DNA of 64,000 nucleotides from Heliopora coerulea (Eukaryota; Cnidaria; Anthozoa; Scleralcyonacea; Helioporidae): contig JASJOG010000173.1 in NCBI GenBank assembly GCA_030142905.1, positions 1 to 64,000 of the forward strand, given 5' to 3'. The translations under genes were made by a program, and so were the position numbers. Each line of letters starts with the position of its first letter. Within the stretch, counting starts at the first letter, position 1. This document shows positions 34,636 through 48,501 of this stretch, piece after piece. Below the pieces are notes generated by a model. It did no database searches and had not been told where the DNA came from. It saw only the letters and a list, made by a program, of their open reading frames with translations.

Positions 34636-36500
34636 AAGGTAAAATTACACTATTTTAAGAACATCTGATGGGTAGAATTCAAACTCAGTATTCGAAATAT
34701 ATGGTACGTCAAATTGAGCAGCAATGGCATTTAAACGTGGTTAAATATGATACAGTATATTTTGCGAGCATGCATCTTCACAGAAATAGAGCTTAGATAT
34801 CAATATAACTAAATCGATCAACCAGTCACAGCAAAATAGGAGACAAAATAAATGAGCAATGCATGACACCAAGATCTTCTCAGTAAGTTTCCTGGGAAAT
34901 TTAATTTCAATGAATGGAAAGAGTCTTGGAAAACTGTTGTGGTAAATTTCGTTTGCTTTGCGTACAGTAAAACGAGTTTTCGAATGCCAGTCTCTTAAGC
35001 AATTCAGATTTTGACCTGTCACACAGCAAAATTCGCCTATGGAATGCAGGGATATTGCACCTTTCAGTTGGTTTCTACTGTATATTGTTTGTTTATAACC
35101 TGAATATCAAGCTAACAAGGTGACGTTTCTCGGTTGATGTTTTATTCTTTTCTTTTTGAAAATGTCGCCTGGTTATGGTATTTAGTTAGCAAGAAAACTT
35201 GTTAAATTTTGCCGGATACACGAGCAAACGAAACTTACCGAAAACAAGTTGTCTATGAAAACTTGCAAAAGTAATATTAATATCAATCCTATAGATATCA
35301 TATACCCGTTATAAATACTTCTGAATTGACCCGTTTGGCACGACATGACAGTTTCCTTGGAAAGAAGTGCAGCCCAGTCAACTCGATTTCCATATCTGGA
35401 ATTCTAACTGGCCAATGAAATGTGAAGCCAAGAAAGACGCCCATGGAGGGCAATTTTGTACATCAGTTTTAGTCTCCTACGCGAGTTTTTACATTTTCTG
35501 AAGAGTTTCCTTTGAAAATACACAAAAAATAAATTTGCGAAAGATGGAGACGAGTTTAGGAATTTCCAATATATTTCGACAAATTCAAACCGAGTTACAG
35601 GTTAAATATTTTCAGAAAAATAAATTTCCAAACTCACGAGAAACCTGAAAAAAGAATCTGGAAAAATTACTTCAGAAAATGCTAAATGCATGTCCACATT
35701 TTACCGTTAGTTTAACACCTTAAGACAATTTGGCACCACTGTGACTCAGTACATTCCGGCTCCATGCAGTTAATTTATTAAAACAACTTTAGTCACATGT
35801 GAGAAGAGTATAGTTCAGTATTTGTTTACTAAACATGGCAAGTTTTCTCCGGGTACTCAGCTTTCCTCCTGTAGTAACACTGGACCGTTGATGGGTGGCC
35901 CTTACTTGACCTCTAGGGAGAAGAGCTTGGCCAGCTAATAGGGTTATCCAGTATTTAACAATTATTCGCCAAAGGCGAAGTGAATATTATTGATATAATC
36001 GTCGAGGCCAATGCCAGGGAATTATTCAATAATATTCACTGAGCTTGACTCGAACAATTGTTTTAGTATAATTACCCAGGTGATTATTTGAAAGAAACTA
36101 GTGAACAATGTGTTTTAAAAATTCCTTGGTAATATTTTCATAAGTCACCGCCAATTTGCTTCGGTGTCTTCATTGTTATATTCACCTGCAGGTGAATATC
36201 GAGTATTATGACGTGTTTTCATACCAATCATTTCGCAGGAGTTTCGATAATCTCCTGTGTAATTATATTAAAAAATTAAATCACGACAAAAAGACATCCA
36301 TCCTGAGAACCTTTCTCATAATGCAATGTCATTGTTGCTGTTACCAGGCGTACAAGACAACTTTGGAATGTCAAATTTCAGGAAGTCTTGCCAACTGTCA
36401 ATCGTGGTCAGCGCTTTGCTCTCTATTGTCGTTCACATGAGATAATGACGTGGGTGGCACAACATTTGTGTGAAGAGACATTTTATTTCGGGCTCTGAAC
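34636..36500. other. Non-coding 5' block of unit C and fold-back repeat
   Basis: Diverged version of the unit A start, then about 150 bases found only in C and D (35580-35735) in place of the CPT1/NAXE block. The fold-back repeat follows (palindrome 35960-36065, 21-bp arms 36067-36267). No gene seen. Confidence 0.55.
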
Positions 36501-36831
36501 CAGTGGCGTGCCGAGAGGGGTGCAGGGAGGGGCAGTCGCCCCCGGGTGCCAGGTTAAAGGGGGCCCAAAATTCCAAATATATACCGGGGAATTTTTTTAA
36601 GAAAGTATCATTATTTTTGAACACAAACAAGTGCCGCCAGGACATGGGCTAAATAATCAGTTAAATATTAAATATTAATACATATATATTGTCTTGTTGT
36701 TTTGAGAATCAATAAAATTGTTTAGGAGGAGGGGTTATGTTTTTTATATTTTTGTTAAATAATAGCGAAATGGGCAAGGGGGCGCCTGAACGGCATCTTG
36801 CCCCCTCCTACGAAACATCGGCACGCCACTG
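36501..36831. mobile_element. 331-bp hAT-like MITE, unit C
   Basis: Perfect 14-bp terminal inverted repeats CAGTGGCGTGCCGA / TCGGCACGCCACTG. The flanks are TCTGAAC on the left and TCCGAAAC on the right, a slightly decayed 8-bp duplication of the TCCGAAAC seen in the empty sites of other units. Each end is followed by G/C-rich sequence (GGGGGCCC, CCCCCTCC). It is only in unit C. Confidence 0.85.
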
Positions 36832-37156
36832 TCCGAAACGTAATGTTTAATATATTCAAACAATATTTTGTGTGTTAAAACTTACTTGCAGCTAGATTAA
36901 GTGCGCTACAATTGAGATAAGAGTTTTTATAAGATCTTCTGTGATATGTTTGGCCACGGCTTAAAAATAACGAAACAATCACAGCAGGATGCATTACCAT
37001 TTCCCGAGAAAACGAAGTCTCATATTACCTCTATGAACTTAACCAGAGATTCAGGGTACTTCGTTAAAGTCTAAACACCTTTTTTCTCTCCTTCTGTCTT
37101 CAATTCAAGTCAATCCTTATTTCAGCGTCTGAGAAACCATTTGTTCATTACCTACA

Positions 37157-40100
37157 ATGGCTGCTGCTACAACTGAAGCTGTCCCAGTAGACCAACTACA
37201 AAGTATGCTCACATGCTCGATCTGTTTGGAAACACTGAATGACCCGAGAACCTTGCCTTGCTTTCATTCATTTTGTAAATGCTGTTTGGAGAAGTTTGTA
37301 AGAGGCCACCGAGAGGAGGCAGCTGATAAAGTGATCGAAGAATTCAACTGTCCAACATGCCGATCGGTATTTATACTAAAACGTGGCGAGGAAGTCTCAG
37401 GAATGGCGAACAGTCATTTTATTCGCAATATGCTAGATGTGATTGCGATTCAACGCCGAGCGAAGGCTTCCAAGTGTTCAAGGTGCCAAGAACCTGCTAT
37501 TAATCGATGCACGACTTGTCAGATGTTCATGTGCGAAAAATGTTTCGAAGCACATGAAAGTTGGCCGGTTAACAAGAAGCACAGTGTACTGTCGATAAAC
37601 GAGTTGAGTGAGCCTGAAAATCAGGCGAAGATCAGACCGAAACTTTACTGTGAGAAACACGAGAATAAGACGCTCAAGTTTTACTGCGGGACTTGCAAGG
37701 AGCTCATTTGCACACACATGTATGGTCTTGAACCATGTTAAACAGAATCACTCGTGCCTCTCAATTGGCGACGTGGCTGATTAACAAAGAGAAGCGTTAA
37801 GATCGGGTTTCGCCGTACTTAAGAAGGAGTTAACTGAGGGTAAAGAAGCTTTAGAAGCAATCTACAATGCCACAGAATTTCTGGAGGATAACGCGTGGAA
37901 AGTTAAGGTTCAAGTCATGAAGCACAAGAAAAAAATCTTAGAAGCCGTTGCACAGAAGTTGGAAGAGAACGCACAGCTTATGATTAACGAGGTGAATAAA
38001 ATATACAATACAATGCATAATGATCTCTCGCAGCAACGAGATGTCATGAGAGCTTACGTTGACCAGGTGAAAAGCTCAGTTGACCTACAGAGAAGTCTTC
38101 TAGATAATGGCAACAACGAGGAAGTGGTTTTGTCCCAGAATATGATTGAACAAAATATAGAAAAGCTGAAAAATGAACGTCCGAAAGAGATGAATCCTGT
38201 CCACGATGGTAAAATCGAATATGAAAGCAATGCGATAGAAGACATGAATGCTACAAAGATTTTCGATAAATTAGGAGAAATAGGTAAGAATCCTAAATGA
38301 AAATTATAAAAATTGCGTGATACATGGAAGCACGTACAGAGTCATGTGCTCATGTGTGTACACTCCAACGAAAACGTTATTAAGTTTTGTATAAGTTTGG
38401 CAAATGGCATACAACTTAAATGTAATGGGTTTTCGAGGCAATATGTCATACACAAATAGTGTTTCACCAGAAATCCAAATATTAAAATTTGTAAAACGTG
38501 GGTCCGCGAGACGAGCATATGAGTCTGCTCCTGGCTGCTGTTACACAGAAAGATAATAGGGTTCGACATGGGGGATATAGAATTATTAGCTAGGACACAC
38601 TCATAAATGTTTCACTTGCGTACAGTACTTTTCCACAATCTTAAGGCAAAAAAAAAAAAAGCCTCGAAAATTTTTTATCTTATTTGATACCATATAAATG
38701 CTCCAATATGGTTCTGTATAGATGATCTCTCGTTATACTTTTAAATGAGATAAATATCTTTGGCAAGTATTGCGTCTTTCACTTCACTCTTCGAACTGGA
38801 TATTTCCCCTTTCAAATTTTTCTCATTTTCTGTCTATTATGCAAATGCCAACATTAAACTCTTGAAAAGAGCAGCTTACTAATCACAGTGACGTTTGTGA
38901 GAATAACTATCCGAAACTGTGATTATACTCAGGCGAATTTTATTCTGGTGACTTTGTTTGTTACCTTAAAATCTCGGTGACTACGTAGCGCTCAATTAAA
39001 GCTTTCCTCCCATTCTTCTGTTTAGCTTGTCCTGCTATACTTGGCAATTTACCCATTTCCTCAATGATTCTGAAACGAAAATATCAGTTTTTGTATCAAA
39101 TGAAAGATTGGTTGGATGATAAATTTAAATGGAATCTTTGTTATCGAGCTTCCAGAGATGGGTGGAGAGCAGAGGATATTCACAGATGCTGTGACAACAA
39201 GGGACCTACAGTGACTTTAGTGGAAGTTGGAGATTATATTTTTGGTTGATACACAGATCAGAACTGGGCAGGTAAATGATTTAAAACCCTATGTCTTCTC
39301 ACTGGAGAAATGCCGACTCATATTAGCGATCTAAAAACACAGAAGATGCAGGTAGCCTTTCATATAGTGTTGTAAAAGATCCTTTCCGAACGGTCATGTT
39401 CTTTGTTCCCGTTCCATTGTTCAAAGTGGAACTTGCTCCAAGCTAAAGTTCAGTTCACCAAAAGGGACAAGCTCTAAGTTCCTCAGGCTTAGTTTCGTCA
39501 TGTTTTTAAAGCTAGTTTATAGTGTAAATTTTGTTCTTGCATTGTTTCATCCAAAAAGATGCCATCTCACGCCTCAGACATTCGTTCTTTCTTGTCACTG
39601 GAGAAGAATGATTTTTGTCGGTGCAGTAATTAAAAACGCAAAACTTAAAGGACGTGAGGAATGTATAAGGGGTGGCGCCAAGAATTTTCCTACGCAGGGT
39701 CTAAGTTTGCCGACGGGGGAGGGGGCTTAAGGTATAGGTGCGTTCGTTCGTCCTTTCTTACACGGAATAAAACTTTAGAATTTAGAACGTACCAGTTATA
39801 ACAGTAAGGTAGGCACAAAGTGAAGTCTGAAGTCGCTTTTGAATAGTCCGTAGTATTCTAAACTTGCAAAGCCACAAAACAATAAAGGTGATACCGATAA
39901 TTATAGCTGTAGGCCAGCTTGCCCAGCAACGTCAGTGTCACTTTGTTTTTCGTTCGTTTTCACATTTTTGCTCGCGACTTTCTCGTAAAAATTCTTCCCC
40001 GCTTTTATTATTCACATTTAAGGCAGATAATTCGTTTTTCCTTTTGCCAGTTTTCCTTTTACCAGGTCTAGCCCTCCTGCCTCACTCTGGCACCACCCCT

Positions 40101-41111
40101 AAAGTATATTTCAATTTCTCTATTCCTTCTTATTGTTATTGAACATGATAATGAAGCATAGTTTTTTGTCTCCATCTTACCTTTTTTCCCCTCACAGAAA
40201 ACAGAGCAAGCTTTATTGAAATCCATTGTTTGTCCGTCATTTTCAACTGTGCATTTTAGCTAACCTCAAAACAAGAGGTCTGTTTACAAACGTCCAAGTG
40301 GAAATCGAAATAATGCAGACGACTGAAGTACTTTTCGGTGATCTCACACAATGAAAATTAGCGCAAACATAAATGTACGCTGGTTGTGATGTCACATCCA
40401 GATGTTCAAATATCGAGACGAGAGGATGCAACAACATCGGAGTCTCGATTAATGAAATTTACGCATTTGCCTGTAGAAACGTTCGCGGAAAGAAGTCGTT
40501 TCTGTCAATCAACCGAAAAAGATTTGAAGAAAGGAAATGTCAAAGTATATTTCCAATATTCTTTATGGATCCTCCACTAGAAAAAAAAAACAAAAAACAA
40601 AAACAAAAACAAAAACCAAAAAACTATTATAAATGAAGTTGTATTATTTTTTAACTTCATTAACATTTTAATTAAGAAAAGGATTGTAACAAATTTCGGA
40701 TGTCTTTTATGTGAAAGGAGCAAAAATTAAAACAACAACAACAACAAAACAAAAACAATGAAATGAAAGCACTCAGTAAATGTTGCATATTTTATTTCAG
40801 GTGAAGGTTATAGACCCTCGAACAGCTCGTTTATATTCTCTCTACAAAACAGGTACCAGTTTCCTCCATTTAAAGTTCCTGTTTGTCGTAATGAATATGC
40901 GATCTTCTCCTCCAGTAATTGCGGACCAACTTTTGGTGACGGTCATGATCTGCACATCACAGATAACCCTAATAACAGTCGTCAGTCTTACACAAGACTT
41001 GGTCACTCATACAAACCGCCTCGAGACTGCTCGTATGGAAAAGAAAACCTCAATTCTCTTTTAGCTGGATTTTTTTATTTCACACCAACTGAAATTGAAG
41101 TATTTTACTAG
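37157..41111 (+). pseudogene. RBCC-TLDc pseudogene copy C
   Basis: Exon equivalents 37157-38283, 39026-39271 and 40801-41111, with normal splice signals. Three disabling changes are visible: an extra A in the B-box2 (CACACACATGTATGG, near 37719) shifts the frame; Lys in VADKQRE becomes TAA (near 37783); and Gly in IFGGYTD becomes TGA (39247-39249). The RING, B-box1 and exon 3 remain open, and exon 3 keeps EIEVFY, so decay is recent. Exon 3 is the C-type, with DNPNNSRQSYT and YGKEN, related to exon 3 of copy E. Confidence 0.88.
39667..40101. mobile_element. hAT-like MITE in intron 2, unit C copy
   Basis: Left end AAGGGGTGGCGCC after GAATGTAT; right end CACCACCCCTA before AAGTATAT. Shortened internally near 40060 compared with unit A. 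Confidence 0.75.
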
Positions 41112-41436
41112 ATAATACCAACTAATTACACCTCAACAGGTCACTTCAAAACCAGTGCTCTGACCAATTGACCCTTAGCAGAACGAAATGTGATATGAAT
41201 TGAAAGCACAATTCTTCATATCAGGGGGGTCGCCACCTACTGCAACGCTGGGGTTGACTAACCGATGACGTCATTAATGAAATTCTCCGATTATGAAGAG
41301 TGACTTAAAGATCGAAAAGAGTCATATGGGAACCAGGTAAAATATCTAGGTTTGCACAAGTGCTGGATGTGTACTATTACTAAAACAAATTATGGAGATT
41401 GGTCTTGACCTGGAAAGAACAGTTGTGGAGTAAAAC
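41112..41436. other. 3' flank of copy C before the 621-bp MITE
   Basis: Equivalent of 13484-13800; no gene. Confidence 0.4.
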
Positions 41437-42057
41437 CAGGGTCTTTTTTAACTATATATCGGGGGGGCAAATGCTTCCCCAGTGATTGGATTTGCCCCCC
41501 TAGCCGCCGTACTTCTGCCCCTGGGAATTGGGAAAATTATTTGCTGTTTAATTTTCCACGTTTGCAAAAAAAGGGAAAATTTCCTTAAGTTCTGATTTGC
41601 TGATGAATGTTGATCGATCAGTTCTTCTATTCATTCAAAAAGAAAAATTTATTGTATGAACTAGCTTGATAAAATCAAACCCTATCTCATGCGTTCATTT
41701 ATATCACCTAAGTGTGATTTTTTCCATGAATAATTTTTCATTTTTTTCCCGCCTCTCTCCATGCCGCAGTCACAAATCAGTTTCATTACGATTCCCCAAA
41801 ATGTGTTTTTTACTTTTTTTTTCTGCAGATTTTAAACTGAAAATACACCAAAATGCATCTCAAACAGACATATAAGAAGAAAAATTTGCCCCCCCAGGAG
41901 CCCCTTTGAGAGGAAGTTTTCCACAAATTCCTAACCTCCCCAACTCACACCACTCAGGTGGGCGGGCTACGCTAGCCGCAAATTTGACATCCCATATTTC
42001 AGAGCAATTTTTACTTTTGCCCCCCCTCCAGTGAAAATTCCTCAAAAAAAGTCACTG
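41437..42057. mobile_element. 621-bp hAT-like non-autonomous element, unit C
   Basis: Ends CAGGGTCTTTTTTT and, reverse-complemented, CAGTGACTTTTTTT; G-runs (GGGGGGGCAAA) follow on both sides. Flanked by AGTAAAAC (41429-41436) and AGCAAAAT (42058-42065), an 8-bp duplication of AGCAAAAC seen in unit B (about 30936). The small frames inside match no transposase I know. Confidence 0.8.
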
Positions 42058-42065
42058 AGCAAAAT

Positions 42066-45000
42066 ACCGTTATTCACTTTCGTGTTGGTTCAGTGACCTT
42101 AAAAGTCAAAAACTGCTTCTACTTCTGCGATAGGTCACAAACTATAAAATCATTGCTGTTGGTAATAACTCTTGAAAAATATTATACCAAATTATCAATG
42201 ATTACTGAGGTCTTCAGTTGTTACCTGGCAATCAATTTCTCGTCTGATTCGTAAGAATTGCAAAACTGGTCCTCAAGGGCCGTGCGGTGGTCTAGACTCA
42301 CTTGGCCCCGTACTTTGGGACATCTGTGTTTTATCTCTGTATTTCTTGAGGTTGGTGCAGGTGAAGGTGATACACGCGAATTGCCAACTGTGCGTCATTG
42401 TGCCATCTTGAGATATGTAAATGTTTAAAATCAATTGTTTCATTAAAAGAAAATGAAAAACCGAGTTCTTATGCCGGTCAAATCATGGTATTATACTTTT
42501 TAAACAAATGACAGACAAAAGAAAAAAGAATTGAAGGGAAGTAGAGAGAGAAAAAATTCGGTTTTTGGAAAGAACTGTTGGCGGAGAGTTTTTGGACGGA
42601 CGAAGGACATTAAGTACAATTCAACATTCCAAGAATTCTTTTTGTAAAAGACTTCTGTTTGTAAAAGTAACTGTAAAATAAATTTTTAAAATAAATTTAG
42701 TTGTTTTGATGAAGTAGGTTCAGTGCAATGGTAAGTTTTGCATTTTTAAAGCTTTTTGAAACGAAATAATAGTTTCCACCCTGAAAAAAAAAAACCAAAA
42801 CAAAAAAAACCAACAAAACAAACCAAAAAAAAAGCCAAAACAAAACAAACAAACAAACAACAATAAAACCCTCCAAAACCCAAAACAAATCGAGAATGGG
42901 GAGCATCTTATCATTTTGCCGTATATTTATTTGAAAGGTTCCTTCGCATTCAGCTTCATCTTTTTCTTTCTTTTCTTTTTCACTCCATTTTCGATCCTGC
43001 ACTCACTACATTAATTACGCATTACTGCAGACTGTTCAAACTAAGGACCTGGTCAAATCGGGACTTCACACGGTAGGTCAGAGGGCATGCCCTCCTAGAA
43101 AATTTCAAAATCTCGATGTCTTCAAACACCATTTCTAGCAATCCCAGACGACCATTTCTATCAACAATGCTCGGTAAATTGATCGTCATTTTGTACTTGT
43201 TTTATTTATAAAAAAATGCTATAGTAGTGAAAGACAAAGTATCGTAAGTATTCAGACTGAGACATATTCATTGAGATGAAGTTAGGGAAATCCGATGTTA
43301 CTGACTTATTAAGGAAACCAGCCTCATTTATGTCCTGAAGGAGAAGTCAAAATCGGAATTTTTCCTATCCCGGCGGCATATGGGTCAGGATCGGGATAAT
43401 CCCAACGAAATCGGGATGGTTGGGCAGTCTGCTGTTGTCACTCCCGGTGCTTAACAGTCACGATCTGGATTTGCACCAAGGGAATGTTGGTATTTACAGC
43501 AATGCACGTGGACGTCAATCGAACCAGCATTATTGTCCAGTTTTAACTTGAGCATGAGGATTGATTGACAAGCTGGGTGCTGTTACCACTTGTTCTTCAA
43601 ACCATCCTTACTAAGAGGCGAGCCTAACAGCCATCCAGTTATTTTTTCGGCGAAGAGGATGGTATCCATATCTGGAAGCAATAATAAATACTCTCTAAAT
43701 AAGTCCAAAAGAATGAGATCTTAATTTGGCTGCTTAGACAGGACTGGAAAATGAGATTTTGAAAGTCAAAAACGTCTTAAGGATTTTCACGTACCTACTT
43801 CATTAGACTTTTTATGAGGATGTGACCTTCATCCGGTCAGACGTAAAATAAAAGCAACGCACGCGGTGCTAGAAGAACCGAACACACAAAACACAACCAG
43901 AAGTGTCAGAAAAAACACGTGCAAAGAAAAATGGTCCTAAAATTAGTAGAGAGACGCATGAGAACCGAAAAAGTGCGGAACTGTTAAAAATTCGCTATCT
44001 TTTTGCTACTGAGGCGTTTCTTTCCATATATTTCATATTACCATTTATACTGTTGGCATTATGGAACTACTGTCAGAAAGATGAAAGGTGAGTGAACAAA
44101 TGTTGAGACATGACTTGGGCAAATATTTCACACTATCATCAAGGGTAAGTCAATACATACAACACTAATTCCAGTCGGAACTAGTACTAGGTCAAACACA
44201 AGAGATACAGCGAAGGAAACTCGTGCACTCCTACCGTAAATTTATTTCCAGTGGTTGGGGCAGGGGAAGGTGGCGGATTTTGTAACAACCTGTGTGACGA
44301 ATTTTGTGTCTTTGTGCCGTCTTCCAGCAAATAACTGCCTGCAAAAAGCCGTTTACCTACGTCTAATGACTGGGCAATGTTGTTCTGCAGCAAATTATGT
44401 TCGGCTCATGCGCATTACACTCTACATTCGAAAGCACGACCCACTCGCTCATTGGTTCGGCCAATAATTCAGAGTGTCTATGAAGTGAAAATATCTTATT
44501 TCAAAGAACTTTTTAAATTATAAAGATTGGCCTTAAATTTCTCCCATTCCTCACTTAGTTTTTGAGTTATTAAAGTTTTTTTGATATGCAAATAAGAGTC
44601 GCGTATGTCACATTGTTAAATTACTTGGTGTAACATTAGGAATATGTAGAAATTATCGGATAAAGTAACCTGACACTGGGCATGTGGCCATATCTATCTC
44701 GTTTCACTGGAAATAGGAAGTTTCAAACAATTTAATAATATGAAAGATGTTGATTATTTTCCATCAACTCATTATGCAACGTGAAGTACTCAACTGTTCT
44801 ACTTGCGTATCGTATGGCCTTTCCACCTGGTTTCTATATATTGGCCCAAATCGTCTCGGTAGTCCAGATTGCCACCTGAATATTTGATGCAATCGGTACG
44901 ATTTTGACATGGTCGCTTCAATTTTCTGATTATGAATTTGCGCGGTTATCACTTGGCCCTAAACATCTTCTTGGGATGCCACTTACAAATTCTTACTGTT

Positions 45001-45811
45001 CTACGCCGGAGAAGACAGAGGAAAAAAAGCGAAAACCTAGATTTTGGGTTCGACAGATATTTAAGAACAGAAAGGAACTTTGTTCATATCATACTCTTGA
45101 ACAAGAACTTTGTCTACACGACAGAAAAATTTTCTTCAGGTATTCTTTCAGCAGTTGAGTGATATAAACTTGTCTTTACAATGACGAGACAACACCTTAT
45201 AAAGGCATTCATAATTCTTCATTTCTTCCATCAACTGTATTCAATTTAGTTCAGTTGGAGAAATTGCTACCTTCATGTCAAAACGCGAATGGCGATATTC
45301 TGGGATGGATTTGAATCGTCCCCATTGTCTTGATCGCCTGACAGTTGTTTTCATCTGATCAGTTGCAATCATTCACTATGAGCTCATGTGACGTGACATC
45401 TTACATCAGTGATGTCATACGTGGAACAAAACTTTTATTAAAAACAAAATTAGACGTTTACAGTCTTCTTACATGATATTAATCACCCTTTAAAACCATG
45501 AACTCGGCTACAAATTGGCAGGAGAAATGGGTAACGAAAGAACAAGATAAAATAGCAAATGCAGTTCTGCAAAACCAGAAACAACAGGAAAAAGGGGGAG
45601 GAGTGGATGTCATTAAACGTCTAAATGGTCGCGCAATTAAACCTTTGTATTGATTTTTAATGGTAAGCTAATAAAAGATTACAAGTTCTTGTCAAACATG
45701 TGTAACGTGATGAGCGTGACAAGTGAGACGCCAGGAAATTTGCTTTTTAAGTGTCCGACTTCATAGATATATTGGACCAAAATTCTTCCAAAAAGTGGCC
45801 GCTGTGTGCTT
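42066..45811. other. Conserved 3' intergenic block, unit C
   Basis: Counterpart of 13484-17662 with an A-rich tract (42783-42886). Frame 43903-44091 would encode a peptide ending FILLALWNYCQKDER at a GTGAGT donor. It is open here and partly in A but broken in B. Confidence 0.5.
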
Positions 45812-46081
45812 TAGAGAGGTGTCCGTCTAATAGAGAATTAATGTACAGGGAAATTGTTATGTACGGCCGGTTCCCGCTAGTTGTGTCCGTCGTAGAGAGG
45901 TGTTCGCTTTAGAGAGAGCTAATGTACAGAGAAATATGTATGGCCGGGACCCGGTAGTTGTGTCCGCTTTGGAGAGGTGTTCATCTTATAGAGAGTTTAT
46001 CTACAGGAAAATATGTTGGGTACGGCCAGGACCAGCTAGTTGTGTCCGCTTTAGAGATGTGTCCCCTTTATGGAGAGTTGA
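45812..46081. repeat. 82-bp tandem repeat, unit C
   Basis: Same minisatellite as 17663-18015; TAGAGAGG-type starts at 45812, 45893, 45970 and 46052 (spacings 81, 77, 82). Confidence 0.8.
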
Positions 46082-46317
46082 CTGTATCTGCCTCTGGCGT
46101 CCGCAAACTATGATCTGCTTGCCACCGACTCATCGCGATATTTTAATGAACCTCGTTATAACAACCCCGCACTTGAGTTGATTGAGTAAAGTGGTGACAA
46201 TTCATCTTGATAATACAATAACTATATAATCTCAAACCTTCGTTTACTGAAACATTAACGACAGTGTCTAGTTGACGTAGTTTTAATAGCTGTAATGTTA
46301 CAAAGACTGTTAAAATA

Positions 46318-48501
46318 AAGGTAAAATTGCACTATGTTAAGAACATCTGTTAGGTAAAATTCAAACTCAGTATTCAAAAAGTATGGTACATTAAATTGAG
46401 CAGCAATAGTATTTAAACGTGGTTAAATATGTTACAGTATATTTTGCGAGCATGCTTCTTCACAGAAATAGACTTTATGTATGAATACAGCTAAATCGAT
46501 TGACCAGTCACAGCAAAATAGGTGGCGAAAATACACGAGCAATGCATGACACTAAGATCTTCTTAGTAAGTTTCCTGGGAAATTTAATTTCGGTCAATGG
46601 AAACAGCCTTGGAAAACTGAAGTGGTGAATTTTGTTTGCTTTATGTACGATAAAACGAGTTTCTCGGGAAATAGCTTTTTCGAATGCCAGTCACTTAAGC
46701 AATACAGGTTTTGACTTGTCACACCACAAAATGCGCCTACAGAATGCAGGGATATTGCACCTTTCAGCTGGTCTCTATATTGTCTGTTTATATAACTTGA
46801 ATATCAAGCTAACAAGATGACGTTTCTCGGTTGATGTTTTATTCTTTTCTTTTTGAAAACATTGGCTAGTTATTGTATTTAGTTGGCAAGAAAACTTGTT
46901 AAATTTTGCCGGATACACGAGCAAACGAAACTTGTCGAAAACAAGTTGTCTATGAAAACTTGCAAAAGTAATATTAATATCAATCCTATAGATATCATAT
47001 ACCAGTAATAAATACTTCTGAATTGACCTGCTTGGCACGACAAGAGACTTTCCTCGGAAAGCAGTGCAGGCCAGTCAACTCGATTTGCATATCTGGAATT
47101 CTAACTGGCCAAAGAAATGTGAAGCCAAGAAAGACGCCCAGGGGGGCAATTTTGTACGTCAGTTTTTGTCTCCTACGCGAGATTTTAGATTTTCTGAAGA
47201 GTTTTGTTTGAAAATACATAAAAAGTAAATTTTCAAAAGACGTAGACGAGTTTAGGAAGTTCAAAAATATTTCGACAAAGTGAAACCGTATTACAGGTTA
47301 GATATTTTCAGAAAAATAAATTTCTAAAGTCACGAGAAACCTGAAAAAAGAATCTGGAAAAATTACTTCAGAAAATGCTAAATGCATGTTTACATTTTAC
47401 CGTTAGTTTAACACCTTCAGACAATTTGGGACCACTGTGACTCGGTACATTCGGGCTCAATGCAGTTAATTTATTAAAACTACTTTAGTCACATGTGAGA
47501 AGAGTGTAGTTCAGTATGTCTGCCAAACATGGCAAGTTTTCTCCGGGTACTCAGCTTTCCTCCCGTAGTAACACTGGACCGTTGAGGGATGGCCCTTACT
47601 GGAACTCTAGGGAGACAGCTTGGCCAGCTAATAGCGTTATCCAGTATTAAACAATTATTCGCCAAAAGCTAAGTAATTATAATTGATATAATCGTCGTGG
47701 CCCAGGGAATTATTGAATAATATTCACTGAGCCTGACACGAATAATTGTTTAGTATAATTACACAGGTGATTATTTGAAAGAAAGTAGGAAACGAGGTCT
47801 TTTAAAAATTCCTAGGTAATATTTTCATAAGTCGCCGCCAATTTGCTTCTGTATCTTCATTGTTATATTAACCTGCAGTTGAATATCGAGTATTATGACG
47901 TGTTTTCGGACCAATCATTTCGCAGGAGTTTCGATAATCTCCTGTGTAATTATATTAAAAAAGTAAATCACAAAAAAAAATAACCATCCTAAGAACCTGT
48001 CTTATAATACAATGTTATTGTTGCTATTACCAGGCGTACGAGACAAATTTGGAATGTCAAATTTCAGGAAAACTTGCCAACGATCAAAGGTGGTCAGCGC
48101 TTTGCTCTTTGTTGTCGTTCATATAAGATGATGAAGTGGGTGGCACAACATTTCTGAGAAGAGACATTTTATTTCACGCTCAGAAACGTGATGTTGAATA
48201 TATTCTAGCAATATTTTGTGTGTTAAACTTGTAGCTAGATTAAGTGTGCAACAATTGGGATATGAGTTTTTATAAGATTTTCTGTGATATGTTTGGCCAC
48301 GGCTTGAAAATACCGAAACAATCACAGCAGGATGTATTACCATTTCCCGAGAAAACGAAGACTCATATTACCTCTGTGAACTTAACCAGAGAGTCAGGGC
48401 ACTTCGTTGAAGTCTAAACACCTTTTTTTCTCTCGTTCTGTCTTCAATTCAAGTCAATCCTTATTCCAACGTCTGAAAAAACCATTTGTTCATTACCTAC
48501 A
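46318..48501. other. Non-coding 5' block of unit D and fold-back repeat
   Basis: Like unit C: no CPT1 or NAXE, C-specific sequence near 47281-47450, 21-bp inverted arms at 47754-47954, then the gene's 5' flank. Confidence 0.55.

Larger units (their letters stand above)
34636..46317. repeat. Tandem segmental-duplication unit C
   Basis: Shortest complete unit, about 11.7 kb. The CPT1/NAXE block is absent: sequence homologous to about 965 of unit A is followed, after some 150 bases unique to C and D, by sequence homologous to about 3370. It carries two private MITEs, a pseudogenised RBCC-TLDc copy and an 82-bp tandem repeat near its 3' edge. Confidence 0.85.
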
